Notes: a model not told the origin generated them from the sequence alone. A stretch of 64,000 bases of DNA from Staphylococcus borealis (GCF_001224225.1 NZ_CUEE01000008.1:43662-107661); one strand, 5' to 3'; positions 19,517 through 30,160 are shown, numbered from the stretch's first letter. Translations and numbers: made by a program.

Positions 19517-19882
19517 ATGCAATATTTATTTGTGTTTATCGGTGGTATGGTTGGTGCATTATTAAGATACATCTTATCAACATTAAATACAGGCTCTGGC
19601 TTACCTATTGGGACGTTAGTCGCAAATTTAGTTGGTGCATTAGTAATGGGATATTTGTCATCTCTAACCATACAATTTTTCAAACATAAGCCCATGCTAA
19701 AAAAAGGATTAACTACGGGGCTATTAGGTGCGTTAACTACCTTCTCAACCTTCCAATTCGAGTTAGTTACTATGTTTCATGATCATCGTTTCATATTGCT
19801 ATGTATATATGGATCATTAAGTTACGTTGGAGGCATCTTATGTTGCTGGTTAGGCGTTAAATTAGGAGGGGCACGTGTATGA
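19517..19882 (+). CDS. crcB1: Fluoride ion channel CrcB/Fluc, first subunit
   Basis: Fluc proteins expel fluoride and assemble as dual-topology dimers. This 121-residue subunit has four membrane segments, the N-terminal [13 protein letters not shown] motif and the pore segment [12 protein letters not shown], with the phenylalanines that line the ion path. Its last four bases overlap the start of the second crcB gene, as usual for heterodimeric pairs in Firmicutes. AGGTGTG precedes the ATG. I looked for a fluoride riboswitch upstream and saw none. Confidence 0.93.
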   Translation: MQYLFVFIGGMVGALLRYILSTLNTGSGLPIGTLVANLVGALVMGYLSSLTIQFFKHKPMLKKGLTTGLLGALTTFSTFQFELVTMFHDHRFILLCIYGSLSYVGGILCCWLGVKLGGARV

Positions 19883-20232
19883 TTAATTTAGTGCTCGTTA
19901 TGGTTGGCGGAGGTTTAGGTGCTGTCGTGAGAGCTTGGCTATCAGATTTCATTAATACTAAGATTTCTTCACCTATACCCGTTGCTACGTTAATCGTCAA
20001 TATTATAGGCAGTTTTTTAATCGGGTTCGTATTCGGAATCGCTTTGAATCATCAGTGGTTTTCAATGTTGTTTATCACTGGCTTTCTTGGTGGATTAACA
20101 ACTTTTTCAACCCTATCACATGAACTTGTCCAATTATTGTATCCACATTTTAAACCGATTCGTTTTTTGAGTTATTCCATTTTACAATTTATCGTAGGAT
20201 TTATATCATGCTATGTAGGTTTCATATTATAA
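19879..20232 (+). CDS. crcB2: Fluoride ion channel CrcB/Fluc, second subunit
   Basis: This is the partner of the preceding gene: 117 residues, four membrane segments, [13 protein letters not shown] at the N-terminus and [16 protein letters not shown] at the pore. The two subunits presumably insert in opposite orientations and form the working heterodimer. AGGAGGGGC precedes the ATG, which lies in the end of crcB1. A bidirectional terminator follows the stop codon at once. Confidence 0.93.
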   Translation: MINLVLVMVGGGLGAVVRAWLSDFINTKISSPIPVATLIVNIIGSFLIGFVFGIALNHQWFSMLFITGFLGGLTTFSTLSHELVQLLYPHFKPIRFLSYSILQFIVGFISCYVGFIL

Positions 20233-20281
20233 AACACTTCATTGTTAAAAGTTTTAATGCTTTTAACAATGAAGTGTTTTT
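20231..20281. terminator. Bidirectional terminator between crcB2 and the aldo/keto reductase
   Basis: AAAACACTTCATTGTTAAAA and TTTTAACAATGAAGTGTTTT form a perfect 20-pair stem with A and T runs at the ends, between convergent genes. Confidence 0.93.
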
Positions 20282-20290
20282 AGTTAACTA

Positions 20291-21124
20291 TTAGCCCTCG
20301 AATGTTTCTGGATCAGGACCAATACGTTGGTCTTTATTTAAATTGTCAATTCGTTCCATTTGTTCATCAGTTAATTCAAAGTCAAAGACATTGATATTCT
20401 CTTCTATTCTTTGTGGCGTGACTGATTTAGGAATGACGATAACACCATGTTGTATATTCCATCGTATCACGACTTGAGCTGCAGTTTTATTCACTTCTTT
20501 ACCAATTTGGTTCAACGTTTCATCATCTAAAATTTGAGCATTCATAAATGGTGACCATGACTCCATGTGAATATTTTGCACTTCTAAATATTTACGTAAT
20601 GCCTTTTGCGTGAAATATGGATGAAATTCCACTTGGTTGATCACAGGTTTGATAGAAACTTGAGCTAGTAATGCTTCAAAGTGTTCTGCATTAAAATTAC
20701 TTACGCCAATATTTTTAACCTTATCCTCTTTATATAAATCTTCCATACCTTTCCAAGTATCTATCATGATTGCCTCATTTGTACCAGGCCAATGCACAAG
20801 GTATAAGTCTAAATAATCCAAGCCTAGCTTGTTGATGCTTGTTTCATAGGCATTTGCTACATTTTCTCGACCAAAATCTTCAAAATATAGTTTAGACGTA
20901 ATAAATAAATCTTTACGTTCTAAACCTGTAGCAGCTAAACCATCCTGGATTCCTAAACCGACTTGTTCTTCATTACCATAGACTTTAGCTGTATCAATAC
21001 TACGATAACCAGAAACGATTGCATGCTTAACCGCTTCTCTACATTCATCATTATTTTCTACTCTAAACGTTCCAATTCCAACTTTAGGCATTGTGTGACC
21101 ATTGTAAAATTCAATTGTTTCCAT
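20291..21124 (-). CDS. Aldo/keto reductase
   Basis: This 277-residue NADPH-dependent reductase has the complete AKR signature: VGIGTFRV, GYRSIDTAKVYGNEEQVG (catalytic Asp and Tyr), FITSKLY (catalytic Lys), LDLYLVHWP (catalytic His), IGVSNF, NQVEFHPYF and VIPKSVTPQRIEENI (cofactor phosphate binding). It is close to the 2,5-diketo-gluconate reductase/YvgN-type group. The physiological substrate is probably a small aldehyde such as methylglyoxal, by family analogy only. GGGG precedes the ATG at good distance. It is monocistronic. Confidence 0.92.
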   Translation of the reverse strand: METIEFYNGHTMPKVGIGTFRVENNDECREAVKHAIVSGYRSIDTAKVYGNEEQVGLGIQDGLAATGLERKDLFITSKLYFEDFGRENVANAYETSINKLGLDYLDLYLVHWPGTNEAIMIDTWKGMEDLYKEDKVKNIGVSNFNAEHFEALLAQVSIKPVINQVEFHPYFTQKALRKYLEVQNIHMESWSPFMNAQILDDETLNQIGKEVNKTAAQVVIRWNIQHGVIVIPKSVTPQRIEENINVFDFELTDEQMERIDNLNKDQRIGPDPETFEG

Positions 21125-21188
21125 TCACGGTACCCCTTTTCTTTAAAATATGTATTATCTTATTCCCTTATTTAAACCATTTAAAAAC

Positions 21189-21318
21189 GGGAATGGAACA
21201 GAATTCTTTTTAAATTCGTTGCTCCACTCCCGCAAGAATGACTAGAACTGAGAAAAGCTTGATTTAAGCGCCTTCTCAGTTCAGTCAGCTACTGCGAATT
21301 TGCAAAGTAGCTGATTGG
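21189..21318 (-). repeat. STAR-type composite repeat, copy B (no units)
   Basis: This is a minimal copy read on the minus strand: the AATTTGCAAATTCGCAGTAGC-like module reduced to its core, the AACTGAGAAGGCGCTT hairpin, TTGCGGGAGTGGA and a TCTGTTCC end. It has no GGGGCCCC unit, and its left terminal repeat appears lost. It lies between two minus-strand genes. Confidence 0.75.
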
Positions 21319-21344
21319 TATGTTTGTTTATATCAGATTAGAAA

Positions 21345-22253
21345 TTAATTAAATGATTCAATTTTGTCCATAACATCTTGTAATTCATCCACATTATATT
21401 GAATACGTCCATGGAATACAAACTTATTGAAGAACTCATCTAATTGATCAGGTCCTACGAGTACTTTAACACTTGAACTTTGTGCATAATTTGAAATTGT
21501 GACGTCTCCATCATGTTTCGGATTGAAATATAAAATCGCTGTTGGTGTATATTTCGCCCCCAACTGAGTTTGTAAATCTGACGCTAATTTCTCTATCGCA
21601 GCAAGCTGTTCAGAATAATTAACGAATGACAATGACGCTTTGTCCTCATTTTGATCAAGTACTAACGTTTGTGGTGACTTAGCATCTAAATCTAGTGTGC
21701 TAAAGATTTGTTCCATCATTGGTAATTCGTTAAATTGATTACCACTTATGCCTTGATATACATGTCCTTTTAATAATTGTGAATCAATAATATATAGGCC
21801 AGTACGTGTAAGTACAAGGTGACTAATACGTTCAATATCATTAAACTCATTACTTGGAAGGAAGATATTTGCCATAATATGCATATCTTCAGGTCTGATA
21901 CGTTTTTCTTTTACTAAACGATCTCTAATACCAATTAAACGCATATCTGTCACATATTCACTTTTATTCTTAGAGAATAGTTTTAAGGCATCAATTTCAC
22001 GGTCTTTACCGCTGACAGTTGCATCAAAATCTTCTTTTTGTTTAGTAACTTGTTTTTTATTTTGTATACGCTCTTTTTCAAGTGCTTCGTCATGAGACGC
22101 TTTCATTTGTTTTTCTTTTAGGTCGTATTCTTCTTTTGTCTTTTGTTTAATATTATTTTTACTTTTAAGTGTAACTAAAAATAGAATTAAACAAATTGCT
22201 GCAACTACAATAGCTATGATTAAACCAATTTCAATTGGTCCAAGTGAATTCAT
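21345..22253 (-). CDS. Membrane-anchored coiled-coil protein with NERD-like domain
   Basis: This 302-residue protein has one N-terminal membrane helix (IEIGLIIAIVVAAICLILF), a strongly charged coiled coil (about 30-85, rich in K, E and Q), and a C-terminal domain with ISHLVLTRTGLYIIDSQLLKG near residue 145 that resembles NERD nuclease-related domains. The typical nuclease Glu/Lys pattern is not obvious to me, so catalysis is doubtful. Homologues next to metK in S. aureus are annotated as hypothetical. The ATG follows AAAGGAGCG. Confidence 0.7.
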   Translation of the reverse strand: MNSLGPIEIGLIIAIVVAAICLILFLVTLKSKNNIKQKTKEEYDLKEKQMKASHDEALEKERIQNKKQVTKQKEDFDATVSGKDREIDALKLFSKNKSEYVTDMRLIGIRDRLVKEKRIRPEDMHIMANIFLPSNEFNDIERISHLVLTRTGLYIIDSQLLKGHVYQGISGNQFNELPMMEQIFSTLDLDAKSPQTLVLDQNEDKASLSFVNYSEQLAAIEKLASDLQTQLGAKYTPTAILYFNPKHDGDVTISNYAQSSSVKVLVGPDQLDEFFNKFVFHGRIQYNVDELQDVMDKIESFN

Positions 22254-22348
22254 TAAATCAACGCTCCTTTAATCTATCAGTATGTCTAATTATAATAGAA
22301 ACAGTCTTTAATTTCGACAATTTCTTATAATATTATTTAAAGCGTTTA

Positions 22349-23545
22349 TTAACTTTGAACAGCATCTTTTAATACGTTCACTTTGTCTAATTTTTCCCAA
22401 GGTAATAGTACATCAGTTCTACCAAAGTGACCATATGCTGCTGTTTGTTTATATATAGGATGTTTTAAATCTAACATTTTAATGATACCTGCTGGTCGTA
22501 AATCAAAGTTTGCTCTAACCGCTTCAACAAGTTGTGCTTCTGAAACTTTACCTGTCTTGAATGTATCAATTGAAATTGAAACTGGTTCAGCAACGCCAAT
22601 CGCATATGCAAGTTGTACTTCACATTGATCTGCCAGTCCTGCAGCAACGATATTTTTCGCTACATATCTCGCTGCATAAGCTGCTGAGCGGTCTACTTTA
22701 GTTGGATCTTTACCACTGAAGCAACCACCACCGTGACGTGCATAACCACCATAAGTATCAACGATGATTTTACGTCCTGTTAACCCTGCATCGCCTTGTG
22801 GTCCACCGATAACAAATCTTCCTGTTGGATTGATAAAGAATTTAGTCTCACTATCAATTAAACCTTCTGGTACTGTTGGATAAATGACATGTTCTTTAAT
22901 ATCACTTTGAATTTGTTCTAATTCAACATCATCCGCATGTTGAGATGATACAACAATCGTATCAATACGTTTAGGTTTATCATCTTCATCATATTCTACT
23001 GTAACTTGAACCTTACCATCAGGTCTTAAATAATCTAGAATACCATCTTTACGTACATCTGATAAACGCTTCGCTAATTGATGTGATAAAAAGATTGGTA
23101 ACGGCATATATGTTTCTGTCTCATTAGTCGCATAACCAAACATTAAGCCTTGGTCACCCGCACCTGTAGCTTCAATTTCTTCCTCTGAAATATCATTTCT
23201 ATATTCAAGTGCTTTGTCTACACCTTGCGCAATATCCGGTGACTGTTCATCGATTGCAGTTAATACTGCCATTGTTTGGTAATCATAGCCAAATTTAGCA
23301 CGCGTATAGCCAATACCTTTAATTGTTTCTCGTACGACTTTAGGAATATCTACATAAGTAGAAGTTGATATTTCACCTGAAATGAGCGCCATTCCAGTTG
23401 TTACAGTCGTTTCACAAGCGACACGTGCATTAGGATCATCTTTCAATATTTCATCTAAGATCGCATCAGACACTTGGTCAGCAATCTTGTCAGGATGTCC
23501 TTCTGTTACTGATTCTGAAGTAAATAAACGTTTATTGTAAGTCAT
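22349..23545 (-). CDS. metK: S-adenosylmethionine synthase
   Basis: MetK makes SAM from methionine and ATP. The 398-residue protein has all family signatures: [18 protein letters not shown] at the N-terminus, [17 protein letters not shown] with the GAGDQG ATP site near residue 120, [20 protein letters not shown] and [19 protein letters not shown] near 270. The ATG follows AAAAGGAGC. The SAM-I riboswitch directly upstream makes this a feedback-controlled gene. It is divergent from pckA, as in S. aureus. Confidence 0.98.
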   Translation of the reverse strand: MTYNKRLFTSESVTEGHPDKIADQVSDAILDEILKDDPNARVACETTVTTGMALISGEISTSTYVDIPKVVRETIKGIGYTRAKFGYDYQTMAVLTAIDEQSPDIAQGVDKALEYRNDISEEEIEATGAGDQGLMFGYATNETETYMPLPIFLSHQLAKRLSDVRKDGILDYLRPDGKVQVTVEYDEDDKPKRIDTIVVSSQHADDVELEQIQSDIKEHVIYPTVPEGLIDSETKFFINPTGRFVIGGPQGDAGLTGRKIIVDTYGGYARHGGGCFSGKDPTKVDRSAAYAARYVAKNIVAAGLADQCEVQLAYAIGVAEPVSISIDTFKTGKVSEAQLVEAVRANFDLRPAGIIKMLDLKHPIYKQTAAYGHFGRTDVLLPWEKLDKVNVLKDAVQS

Positions 23546-23600
23546 GACTTGCTCCTTTTACCATTATATTTACGAAAATTCTCTTTAAAATGTGAGCTCA

Positions 23601-23770
23601 AAAATAAAAGAGCCTTCTTCACTATTCAAGACAGAGAGAAGGCTCTTAAACGTCCATTCGCTCTTATCGTTCAGACGATTATATGTCTGCAAACGGTTTG
23701 GCACCTTTCTTTAAAAAAGAGGTTGCTGGGTTTCATTGGGTCCATGTCCCTCCACCACTCAGGATAAGAG
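23601..23770 (-). promoter_or_regulatory. SAM-I riboswitch (S-box) with terminator, controlling metK
   Basis: On the minus strand the aptamer reads CTCTTATCCTGAGTGGTGG, AGGGACATGGACCCAATGAA, CCCAGCAACCTC, AAAGGTGCCAAAC and closes with GAACGATAAGAG, all S-box landmarks including the kink-turn. It is followed by the terminator GAGCCTTCTCTCTGTC ... GAAGAAGGCTC with a T run (23601-23648). By family knowledge, bound SAM favours termination. The rest of the 23546-23935 gap holds only the divergent promoters of metK and pckA. Confidence 0.97.
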
Positions 23771-23935
23771 AATCCGTTAAGAACTATACTACCTAATTCG
23801 CCAATTAATGTCAATTTTGTTTTTACATGTTTTTTTGTCTTTTCCAGGTGGAATAATTATGGCATTATGTTATACTATTTTCATGTAAAGGCTTACAATA
23901 TTGAATTTCTATAACACACGCTGGAGGGATTGGGT

Positions 23936-25528
23936 ATGTCAGTAGATACATACAGCGAAACACCTAAAATTAAAAAATTATTAGAAAAAGAAAGCTCTCT
24001 TTTTCAACTCTCAACAACTCAACTTTATTACAAAATAATGGGTAATAAAGAAGGAGAATTAACTGAACTTGGTGCGATTAATGCGAGCACTGGTAAATAC
24101 ACTGGACGTTCTCCAAAAGATAAATTTATCGTTACAGAACCTTCTTATAAAGATAATATTCATTGGGGAGATATTAACCAACCTATCGATGAAGAAACTT
24201 TCTTAAATCTCTACGCTAAAGTTTTAGACTATCTTGATACTAAAGATGAACTTTACGTTTTTAATGGCTATGCGGGTAGTGACAAAGATACACAATTGAA
24301 ACTTACAGTTATTAACGAACTTGCATGGCACAACCTTTTTGCACAAAATATGTTTATTCGCCCAGATTCTAAAGAAGAAGCAAGTAATATTAAACCTAAT
24401 TTCACTATTGTTTCTGCACCTCATTTTAAAGCTGACCCTGAAGTTGATGGTACTAAATCAGAAACATTCGTTATCATTTCATTCAAACATAAAACGATTT
24501 TAATTGGTGGTACTGAATATGCTGGCGAAATGAAAAAAGGTATCTTCTCAGTAATGAACTATTTACTACCAATGCAAGACATTATGAGTATGCATTGTTC
24601 TGCTAACGTTGGAGATAAAGGAGACGTTGCCTTATTCTTCGGATTATCAGGTACAGGTAAAACAACGTTATCTGCAGCACCAGATAGAAAATTAATTGGT
24701 GATGATGAGCATGGTTGGAATAAAAATGGTATTTTCAACATCGAAGGTGGTTGTTACGCTAAAGCAATCAATCTTTCTAAAGAAAAAGAACCGCAAATTT
24801 ATAACGCGATTCAATACGGCACTATTCTTGAAAATACTGTAGTTAACGAGCGTGGCGCCGTTGACTTTGATGATAATTCATATACTGAGAATACCCGTGC
24901 AGCTTATCCAATTCATCACATTGATAACATTGTATTACCATCTAAAGCAGCTCATCCTAATACAATCATTTTCTTAACAGCTGACGCATTCGGTGTATTA
25001 CCACCAATTGCTAAATTAACTAAATCACAAGCGATGTACCACTTCTTAAGCGGCTTTACATCTAAATTAGCAGGAACAGAGCGTGGCGTTACAGAGCCTG
25101 AACCATCATTCTCTACATGTTTTGGCGCACCATTCTTACCACTTAATCCTATTAAGTATGCAGATTTGCTAGGTGAACTTATTGATAAACATGACGTTGA
25201 TGTTTACTTAGTTAACACTGGCTGGACAGGTGGTAAATACGGTGTAGGTAGACGTATAAGCTTACATTACACTCGCTATATGGTAGATCAAGCGATTAAA
25301 GGTAAATTGAAAAACGCTGAATTTACTAAAGATGAAAAATTCGGTTTAAGTATTCCTACAGAAATGGAAGATGTACCTAAAACAATACTCAACCCAATTA
25401 ATGCTTGGAGTGATTCAGACAAATATCGCGCTCAAGCCGACGACTTAATTAAACGTTTTGAAGAAAACTTCAAAAAATTCGGTCCAGAAGTTGAAGAAAT
25501 TGCTAATACAGGTGGCTTTAATAAATAA
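23936..25528 (+). CDS. pckA: Phosphoenolpyruvate carboxykinase (ATP)
   Basis: PckA converts oxaloacetate plus ATP to PEP, the entry to gluconeogenesis. The 530-residue protein has [16 protein letters not shown] near the N-terminus, [12 protein letters not shown], the kinase loop [14 protein letters not shown] near 240, the metal-binding DDEHGW and [14 protein letters not shown] near 435. I begin at ATG (MSVDTYSE), eight bases after GGAGG; a TTG two codons earlier is less likely. It is monocistronic, divergent from metK, and ends at a strong terminator. Confidence 0.98.
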   Translation: MSVDTYSETPKIKKLLEKESSLFQLSTTQLYYKIMGNKEGELTELGAINASTGKYTGRSPKDKFIVTEPSYKDNIHWGDINQPIDEETFLNLYAKVLDYLDTKDELYVFNGYAGSDKDTQLKLTVINELAWHNLFAQNMFIRPDSKEEASNIKPNFTIVSAPHFKADPEVDGTKSETFVIISFKHKTILIGGTEYAGEMKKGIFSVMNYLLPMQDIMSMHCSANVGDKGDVALFFGLSGTGKTTLSAAPDRKLIGDDEHGWNKNGIFNIEGGCYAKAINLSKEKEPQIYNAIQYGTILENTVVNERGAVDFDDNSYTENTRAAYPIHHIDNIVLPSKAAHPNTIIFLTADAFGVLPPIAKLTKSQAMYHFLSGFTSKLAGTERGVTEPEPSFSTCFGAPFLPLNPIKYADLLGELIDKHDVDVYLVNTGWTGGKYGVGRRISLHYTRYMVDQAIKGKLKNAEFTKDEKFGLSIPTEMEDVPKTILNPINAWSDSDKYRAQADDLIKRFEENFKKFGPEVEEIANTGGFNK

Positions 25529-25555
25529 TTAAATGGTCACATTCAAAAGGCAACG

Positions 25556-25592
25556 TACTTGGTAAAATTAGCCAAGGTACGTTGCCTTTTTA
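25556..25592. terminator. Terminator after pckA
   Basis: AAAAGGCAACGTACTTGG and CCAAGGTACGTTGCCTTTTT form a long stem with A and T runs, usable by pckA and by the convergent hydrolase gene. Confidence 0.92.
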
Positions 25593-26366
25593 TTTACCTT
25601 CACATTTCGCCATCCATTGATGTACATAGTTAAGTGCTTTTTTCATAGCTGGTGGTCTAGGCACATGACCTTCATCTATTTGATAAAACGTATCAAAGTC
25701 GACACCTTTAGAACGCAATTGCTTTTCTAAATAATAAGCATGGTGAATACCTACCTGTTTATCTTTACCCCCATGTACAATTAGGATTGGCGGACTATGC
25801 GCACCAATTAATTTTATAGCATCTCTTTTGTCATAGGCGTCTTTATGCTTATCAGGATGACCAACCATACGACGTAACATGCCACGTAAATCAACACGTT
25901 CCTCATACATTAAATGCATATCAGAAACCCCACCCCAGATAATATAACTATCTACTGGATAATCTTGAAAAGTTAAGAGACCTTGTATACCCCCTCTTGA
26001 GAATCCAATCATATGTACATAGGCATTTGGATATCGTTGTTTGAGTATTCTAATTAGGTACGTTACATCTTTTAAATCAGCGTTGGCAAACTCATCTCGA
26101 CCTTCACTGCCATTACTACCTCGATAGTAAGGTCCTATCACTAAAGTATCATCATATGCAAACTGCATTAATCTGGCTGCACGTACACGACCAACTTGGC
26201 CCTTACCTCCTCGCAAGTACACAACAATTCTATTTACTGCTTTCTTTAGAGGACACATCTGTAATGCTTTTACTTTTAAGCCATCAACTGTATAAGTCAT
26301 TTCATCAAATTGATGCGTTCTCGATGCTATAGGCATTTTCTTAGTCGCGATCATATCCAAGGTCAA
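25590..26366 (-). CDS. Alpha/beta hydrolase, peptidase S9-like
   Basis: This 258-residue serine hydrolase has a normal triad: nucleophile elbow HMIGFSRGGIQGLL (G-F-S-R-G, Ser near residue 124), the acid in LIVHGGKDKQVG and the His in IDEGHVPRPP. RGGKGQVGRVRAARL and GPYYRGSNGSEGRDEF precede them. It looks like a small prolyl-oligopeptidase-type esterase or peptidase of unknown substrate. The reading frame overlaps the upstream Nudix gene by 26 bases; a TTG start behind AAAGGATGA is used here, and the ATG at codon 5 is the alternative. The pair is probably co-transcribed. Confidence 0.82.
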   Translation of the reverse strand: MTLDMIATKKMPIASRTHQFDEMTYTVDGLKVKALQMCPLKKAVNRIVVYLRGGKGQVGRVRAARLMQFAYDDTLVIGPYYRGSNGSEGRDEFANADLKDVTYLIRILKQRYPNAYVHMIGFSRGGIQGLLTFQDYPVDSYIIWGGVSDMHLMYEERVDLRGMLRRMVGHPDKHKDAYDKRDAIKLIGAHSPPILIVHGGKDKQVGIHHAYYLEKQLRSKGVDFDTFYQIDEGHVPRPPAMKKALNYVHQWMAKCEGK

Positions 26367-26814
26367 TCATCCTTTCGACACACTTCAGAATTGCGTCATC
26401 TTGAATTAAGTAACTTTGCATATCCAACGGAACATCACTAATATGCTTAAACAACAATGGACCGCTCGTTTCTAAATAATCACTTTTCTCTTTAATTGAT
26501 TTGATCCTCACTATATATACATCTTTTTTGAAAATAGCGTTATCCAACGTGTGAACTTGATATTGTGCTATATAGTCAATCGTTTCAGGTATACCTCCAG
26601 TTTCTTCAAAAAGCTCTCTCTTGATTGCTTGTATACTTTGTTCTCCCTTTTCAACCTTACCACCTGGAAACTCAATGCCACGCATTTTGTGCTGAGTAAA
26701 AAGTAACTGGTTCTTATATAGTGGAATAGCTAAAACATGATTACCATCAGGACAGTCGTTGTTCGTTTTGTAACTCATTGTGACACGTCTATTATCTTTA
26801 TCTAGAAACTCCAT
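26341..26814 (-). CDS. Nudix hydrolase (YtkD-like)
   Basis: The Nudix box is complete: [24 protein letters not shown], consistent with Gx5Ex7REUxEEx(G), in a protein of about 157 residues. It should cleave a nucleoside diphosphate-X substrate. The sequence around the box ([14 protein letters not shown]) resembles B. subtilis YtkD, which hydrolyses oxidised and normal purine nucleoside triphosphates, so nucleotide-pool cleaning is a plausible role but not shown. I start at the ATG of MEFLDKDN behind GGGAG; a TTG seven codons upstream is less convincing. It is divergent from yidD. Confidence 0.85.
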   Translation of the reverse strand: MEFLDKDNRRVTMSYKTNNDCPDGNHVLAIPLYKNQLLFTQHKMRGIEFPGGKVEKGEQSIQAIKRELFEETGGIPETIDYIAQYQVHTLDNAIFKKDVYIVRIKSIKEKSDYLETSGPLLFKHISDVPLDMQSYLIQDDAILKCVERMIDLGYDRD

Positions 26815-26880
26815 GTTCCATACTACTCCCTTCAATATGTTAAACTAATTTATAATCGTATTACTGGTTGGAGGCCTATA

Positions 26881-27117
26881 ATGTTAAAAAAATTATTTCT
26901 TGGAATAATCCATATCTATCAACGCTATATTTCACCTATGACGCCACCTACATGCAGATTTTATCCTACGTGCTCAGAATATACGCGAGAAGCGATTGAA
27001 GTTTATGGCCCATTAAAAGGTGGCTTTATGGGAATTCGTCGCATTCTTAAATGTCATCCTCTTCATAAAGGTGGATTTGATCCAGTTCCTTTAAAAAAGG
27101 ATAAACATAGACACTAG
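26881..27117 (+). CDS. yidD: YidD, membrane protein insertion efficiency factor
   Basis: The 78-residue protein is a compact YidD: an amphipathic N-terminus ([19 protein letters not shown]), the invariant [15 protein letters not shown], and [13 protein letters not shown]. The family assists YidC in membrane protein insertion; the usual length is 70-90 residues. TTGGAGG precedes the ATG. Its last four bases overlap the end of the convergent menC gene. Confidence 0.93.
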   Translation: MLKKLFLGIIHIYQRYISPMTPPTCRFYPTCSEYTREAIEVYGPLKGGFMGIRRILKCHPLHKGGFDPVPLKKDKHRH

Positions 27118-28121
27118 TTTAATTTATATAATTTTGATTTATCGATTTGAGGAGGATGGAATAAAATCATCCCCTCTTTTAATTTGCCAACACCTTGCGT
27201 AAAATCGTCAGTAAAATAATAACCATCTGGGGTGACATCCCCTGGATAATCACCTTCTCTCGCTAACAGTGCGGTAAAATATCTACTCAGTCCATATTCA
27301 TACATGCCACCGATAACCACTTTCATATCAATTGATTTTAGTTCACGTATCAATGATTGCACGCTATCAATACCACCCACTCTAAAAGGTTTAACAATCA
27401 CTACTTTAATCGGGAATCGCTTAACAATTGACATAATACGATTTATATCAGTTGCTTTTTCGTCTATCGCAATCGCAGGATATTGCGTATGATTAATGTG
27501 TAAAATTGAAGACAACAATTTGAATGGCTCTTCTATATAAAGTATGTTTTGTGTCTCTATGGCTTCTAATTTCTGAAAATCTGACACATCCAGTGACTCA
27601 TTAGCATCTAAAGCTAATTCATAATCAAAAGGCAATGCGTCATTTAACAGTGAAATATCATTATTCAATTGACTTGTCCATTTTAATTTAATGCGTTTAG
27701 GTTCCGTTTGTACTAAATCATCAAGTTGTTGTGCACTAATACCACTAATTGTTGCACCGTATTCAACTTTAAACGTCGGCAAATCATGGTACATCTGGTA
27801 AATCGCCATAGCTACAGTGCTTCTCGCTGCAGGTTGATTGTCAAGCATGGCTAAATATGGCTTCCAATCTTCATATACATGAAATGACTTATGTATGACG
27901 CTTTCCGCCCATTGAGAAAGTGTTTCTTTAACTGTATCAATCGTCTCTGCGGCATACCAATCTGATTCAAACGCATTACATTCACCGTAATAAGATTGCT
28001 CATCATCACTTAAAAATTCAACAATAAGCGCTTTACGATGCGTCATTTTAACTTTTGGTGTCACAATTGGATTTATAAATTCATGATTATAAAGATAAAA
28101 ATTTACTGCTTTAATCCACAT
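27114..28121 (-). CDS. menC: o-Succinylbenzoate synthase
   Basis: MenC dehydrates SHCHC to o-succinylbenzoate in menaquinone synthesis. The 335-residue enolase-superfamily protein has the catalytic set in order: KLKW (Lys near 165), LALDANES (metal Asp), LYIEEPF (metal Glu), IAIDEKA (metal Asp) and [10 protein letters not shown] (second Lys). It starts at an ATG after AGAGGG, two bases beyond the menE stop codon, so menE-menC form one unit. Confidence 0.94.
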   Translation of the reverse strand: MWIKAVNFYLYNHEFINPIVTPKVKMTHRKALIVEFLSDDEQSYYGECNAFESDWYAAETIDTVKETLSQWAESVIHKSFHVYEDWKPYLAMLDNQPAARSTVAMAIYQMYHDLPTFKVEYGATISGISAQQLDDLVQTEPKRIKLKWTSQLNNDISLLNDALPFDYELALDANESLDVSDFQKLEAIETQNILYIEEPFKLLSSILHINHTQYPAIAIDEKATDINRIMSIVKRFPIKVVIVKPFRVGGIDSVQSLIRELKSIDMKVVIGGMYEYGLSRYFTALLAREGDYPGDVTPDGYYFTDDFTQGVGKLKEGMILFHPPQIDKSKLYKLN

Positions 28122-28122
28122 A

Positions 28123-29517
28123 TTAATGCCCTCTATTTATCATTTTACTACGCTGAAGTTTACCAGTTGATGTATAAGGCAAACGTTCAACTTGATGAAA
28201 CGCTTTAGGTATTTTATATTTAGCTAAACGAGATTTAAAATAGTTTATTAACGCCGTATCAGAAATGGGACAATCAGCAACGTAATAGAGTACTGGCACT
28301 TGTCCCCATGTCACATCCTCTTGTGCGACACATACAGCGTCATTAATATCTGAATGCGTTTTAGCAATGGTTTCTATCTCATAAGGATAAATATTTTCTC
28401 CACCACTAATAATCAAATCTTTGCGACGATCATAGACCATTACAAATCCTTCTTCATCAATTTCTGCTATATCACCCGTTTTAAAGTAACCATCTTCAAA
28501 TGTATCGTTTAAACCTGATGGATATAAATAACCATTCATCACATTGTTTCCTTTTATAAGTAGTTCGCCATGACCTTCACTATTAGGATGTTTGATTCGT
28601 ACCTGTACGTTTTCACTTGGTTTACCAACAGTGTCATATCGTTGTGCAAGCATCTTAGGTGTGGCAGTCAGAAATTGAGAACATGTCTCTGTCATTCCAA
28701 AAGAATTGTATATTGGGAGATGATCATTTAGCGCTTCATCAATTAATGTAGATGATAATTTGGCGCCGCCAAGTAAAATTTTCTCTATTGAAAACGGTTG
28801 GTTTAATCCTGCATCCATAAGCCACTTGAGCGTTTGTGGCACTAAAGATACATGTGTAGGTCCTTCTTCTTTAATAATCGCTAACATCGTTTGCGTATTA
28901 TATTTTTCCAGTATACGTACCGTAAAGCCCTCGATTATAGAACGTAACAACACACTGAGCCCTGAAATATGATATATCGGTAAAACAGATAACCATTTCG
29001 TAGTTTCATCATATCCTAAACTTTTTTTACAACCAATCGCACTTGCATAATGATTTTTAAATGTTTGTGGTACCGCTTTTTGAGGCCCTGTCGTACCTGA
29101 TGTAAACATGATTGATGCAATACGTTCATCATTAAATGTTTCGTCATTGGCATGACTTGGATATTGTTCTAATTCAGATAAATGTATCACATTGAAATGC
29201 GACAAATGAAAAGGTTGCGTCGTTAATATAGTTGTAATATTAATGGAATTCATTTGATTTATCATTTCAGTTTCTGTTAATCGTGTGTTTAACATTGCTA
29301 TTTCAACATTAGCTAACCAACACGCGTTTATAAGCATAATAGACTCAATGTCATTCTTAATGTACAATCCTACTCTATTCAAATTCAAAGAAAGGATATG
29401 TTCTGAAATTGAAAGTGCTTTATCATATAATTCTTTAAATGTTATAGAATGTTTTCCATCTGTAACTGCAATTTTATTTCTATTTTTAATACTTTGCTCT
29501 TTTAACCAAAAATCCAC
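28123..29517 (-). CDS. menE: o-Succinylbenzoate-CoA ligase
   Basis: MenE activates o-succinylbenzoate with ATP and CoA. The 464-residue acyl-CoA-synthetase-family protein has the P-loop [14 protein letters not shown] near 155, [27 protein letters not shown], the hinge [17 protein letters not shown] and the catalytic Lys in [10 protein letters not shown] near the C-terminus. It is somewhat shorter than the usual 480-490 residues. Translation starts at GTG behind GGAGGAATG. The upstream 760 bases hold a small-RNA unit and a STAR element before the tRNA operon. Confidence 0.94.
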   Translation of the reverse strand: MDFWLKEQSIKNRNKIAVTDGKHSITFKELYDKALSISEHILSLNLNRVGLYIKNDIESIMLINACWLANVEIAMLNTRLTETEMINQMNSINITTILTTQPFHLSHFNVIHLSELEQYPSHANDETFNDERIASIMFTSGTTGPQKAVPQTFKNHYASAIGCKKSLGYDETTKWLSVLPIYHISGLSVLLRSIIEGFTVRILEKYNTQTMLAIIKEEGPTHVSLVPQTLKWLMDAGLNQPFSIEKILLGGAKLSSTLIDEALNDHLPIYNSFGMTETCSQFLTATPKMLAQRYDTVGKPSENVQVRIKHPNSEGHGELLIKGNNVMNGYLYPSGLNDTFEDGYFKTGDIAEIDEEGFVMVYDRRKDLIISGGENIYPYEIETIAKTHSDINDAVCVAQEDVTWGQVPVLYYVADCPISDTALINYFKSRLAKYKIPKAFHQVERLPYTSTGKLQRSKMINRGH

Positions 29518-29679
29518 GATTCATTCCTCCATCTAGATACATTTTAATTATAACGATATTTGAGTTAGTTAGCATTGGTTGTGTTTAAGTAGCAGCATAT
29601 TTTATTGACATTAACTTATCACTATAAAGATTTAAAGTGTATTTTAACTATAAATAATAAGCTACTTTTATTTTAAAAA

Positions 29680-29819
29680 AATAAAAAGAGTTTAAAGTGA
29701 TGATTACCACTTCAAACTCTGATAAGCTATGATATTCAATTATTGCCTAGCCTCATAGTAGGCTGGCTACTCTGTTCAATGTATTTCGTTTTATAAGCTC
29801 CACGCATTGTCGTTGACCT
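29680..29819 (-). ncRNA. Candidate 140-nt small RNA or leader transcript upstream of menE
   Basis: A near-consensus sigma-A promoter (29826-29854) predicts a start near 29819, and a classic terminator lies at 29680-29721: GAGTTTGAAGTG with CACTTTAAACTC, followed by TTTTTATTTTTTT. Between them are a small hairpin (AGCCTACTATGAGGCT) flanked by TAGCC and AGGCA, and a 23-codon ORF at 29736-29807 (starting MRGAYKTKYIEQ) with only a weak ribosome-binding site. The unit ends about 160 bases before menE, so it may be an independent sRNA or an attenuated leader. I do not recognise a family. Confidence 0.6.
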
Positions 29820-29825
29820 AAATAT

Positions 29826-29854
29826 ATTATAATATTTTTATATAATAAAATCAA
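29826..29854 (-). promoter_or_regulatory. Sigma-A promoter of the small RNA unit
   Basis: On the minus strand TTGATT (29849-29854) and TATAAT (29826-29831) are separated by exactly 17 bases, in an AT-rich context. The predicted start is about seven bases further on. Confidence 0.75.
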
Positions 29855-29892
29855 TATAAATTTTAAACTAAATATTTACATCTTATCTCATT

Positions 29893-30160
29893 GGGAGTGG
29901 GACATAAATAATATGATGACGCTATTTGCAAATTCGCAGTAGCTGACTGAACTGAAAATGCGCTTAAATCAAGCTTATTTCAATTCTAGTCATCTTTGCG
30001 GAGGTGGGCGGGGCCCCAGCACAAAAAATCACGAAAGTGATTTTACAAGCTAAGCAAGTTGGGGTCGGAACCCCAGCAGAGAGAATTTCATTAAGAAATT
30101 CCACAAGCAAAGAAAGCTGGGAGCGGATGACGAATTTAAAAAGAATTCTGTCCCACTCCC
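29893..30160 (+). repeat. STAR-type composite repeat, copy C (two units of different type)
   Basis: Terminal inverted repeats are perfect: GGGAGTGGGACA at the left and TGTCCCACTCCC at the right. The first hairpin is GAACTGAAAATGCGCTT with AAGCTTATTTCAATTC. One unit contains AAAATCACGAAAGTGATTTT and the next AGAGAATTTCATTAAGAAATTC. Cores are GGGGCCCCAGC and GGAACCCCAGC. An ORF across it is a by-product. Confidence 0.88.

Noticed and set aside
21189..21318. Insertion sequence or transposase remnant
   Set aside because: The repeated elements have inverted ends but no coding capacity and no evident target-site duplication that I could identify; they fit STAR-type repeats better.
23549..23767. 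72-codon ORF on the plus strand upstream of pckA
   Set aside because: It overlaps the SAM-I riboswitch and its terminator; the RNA structure explains the sequence.
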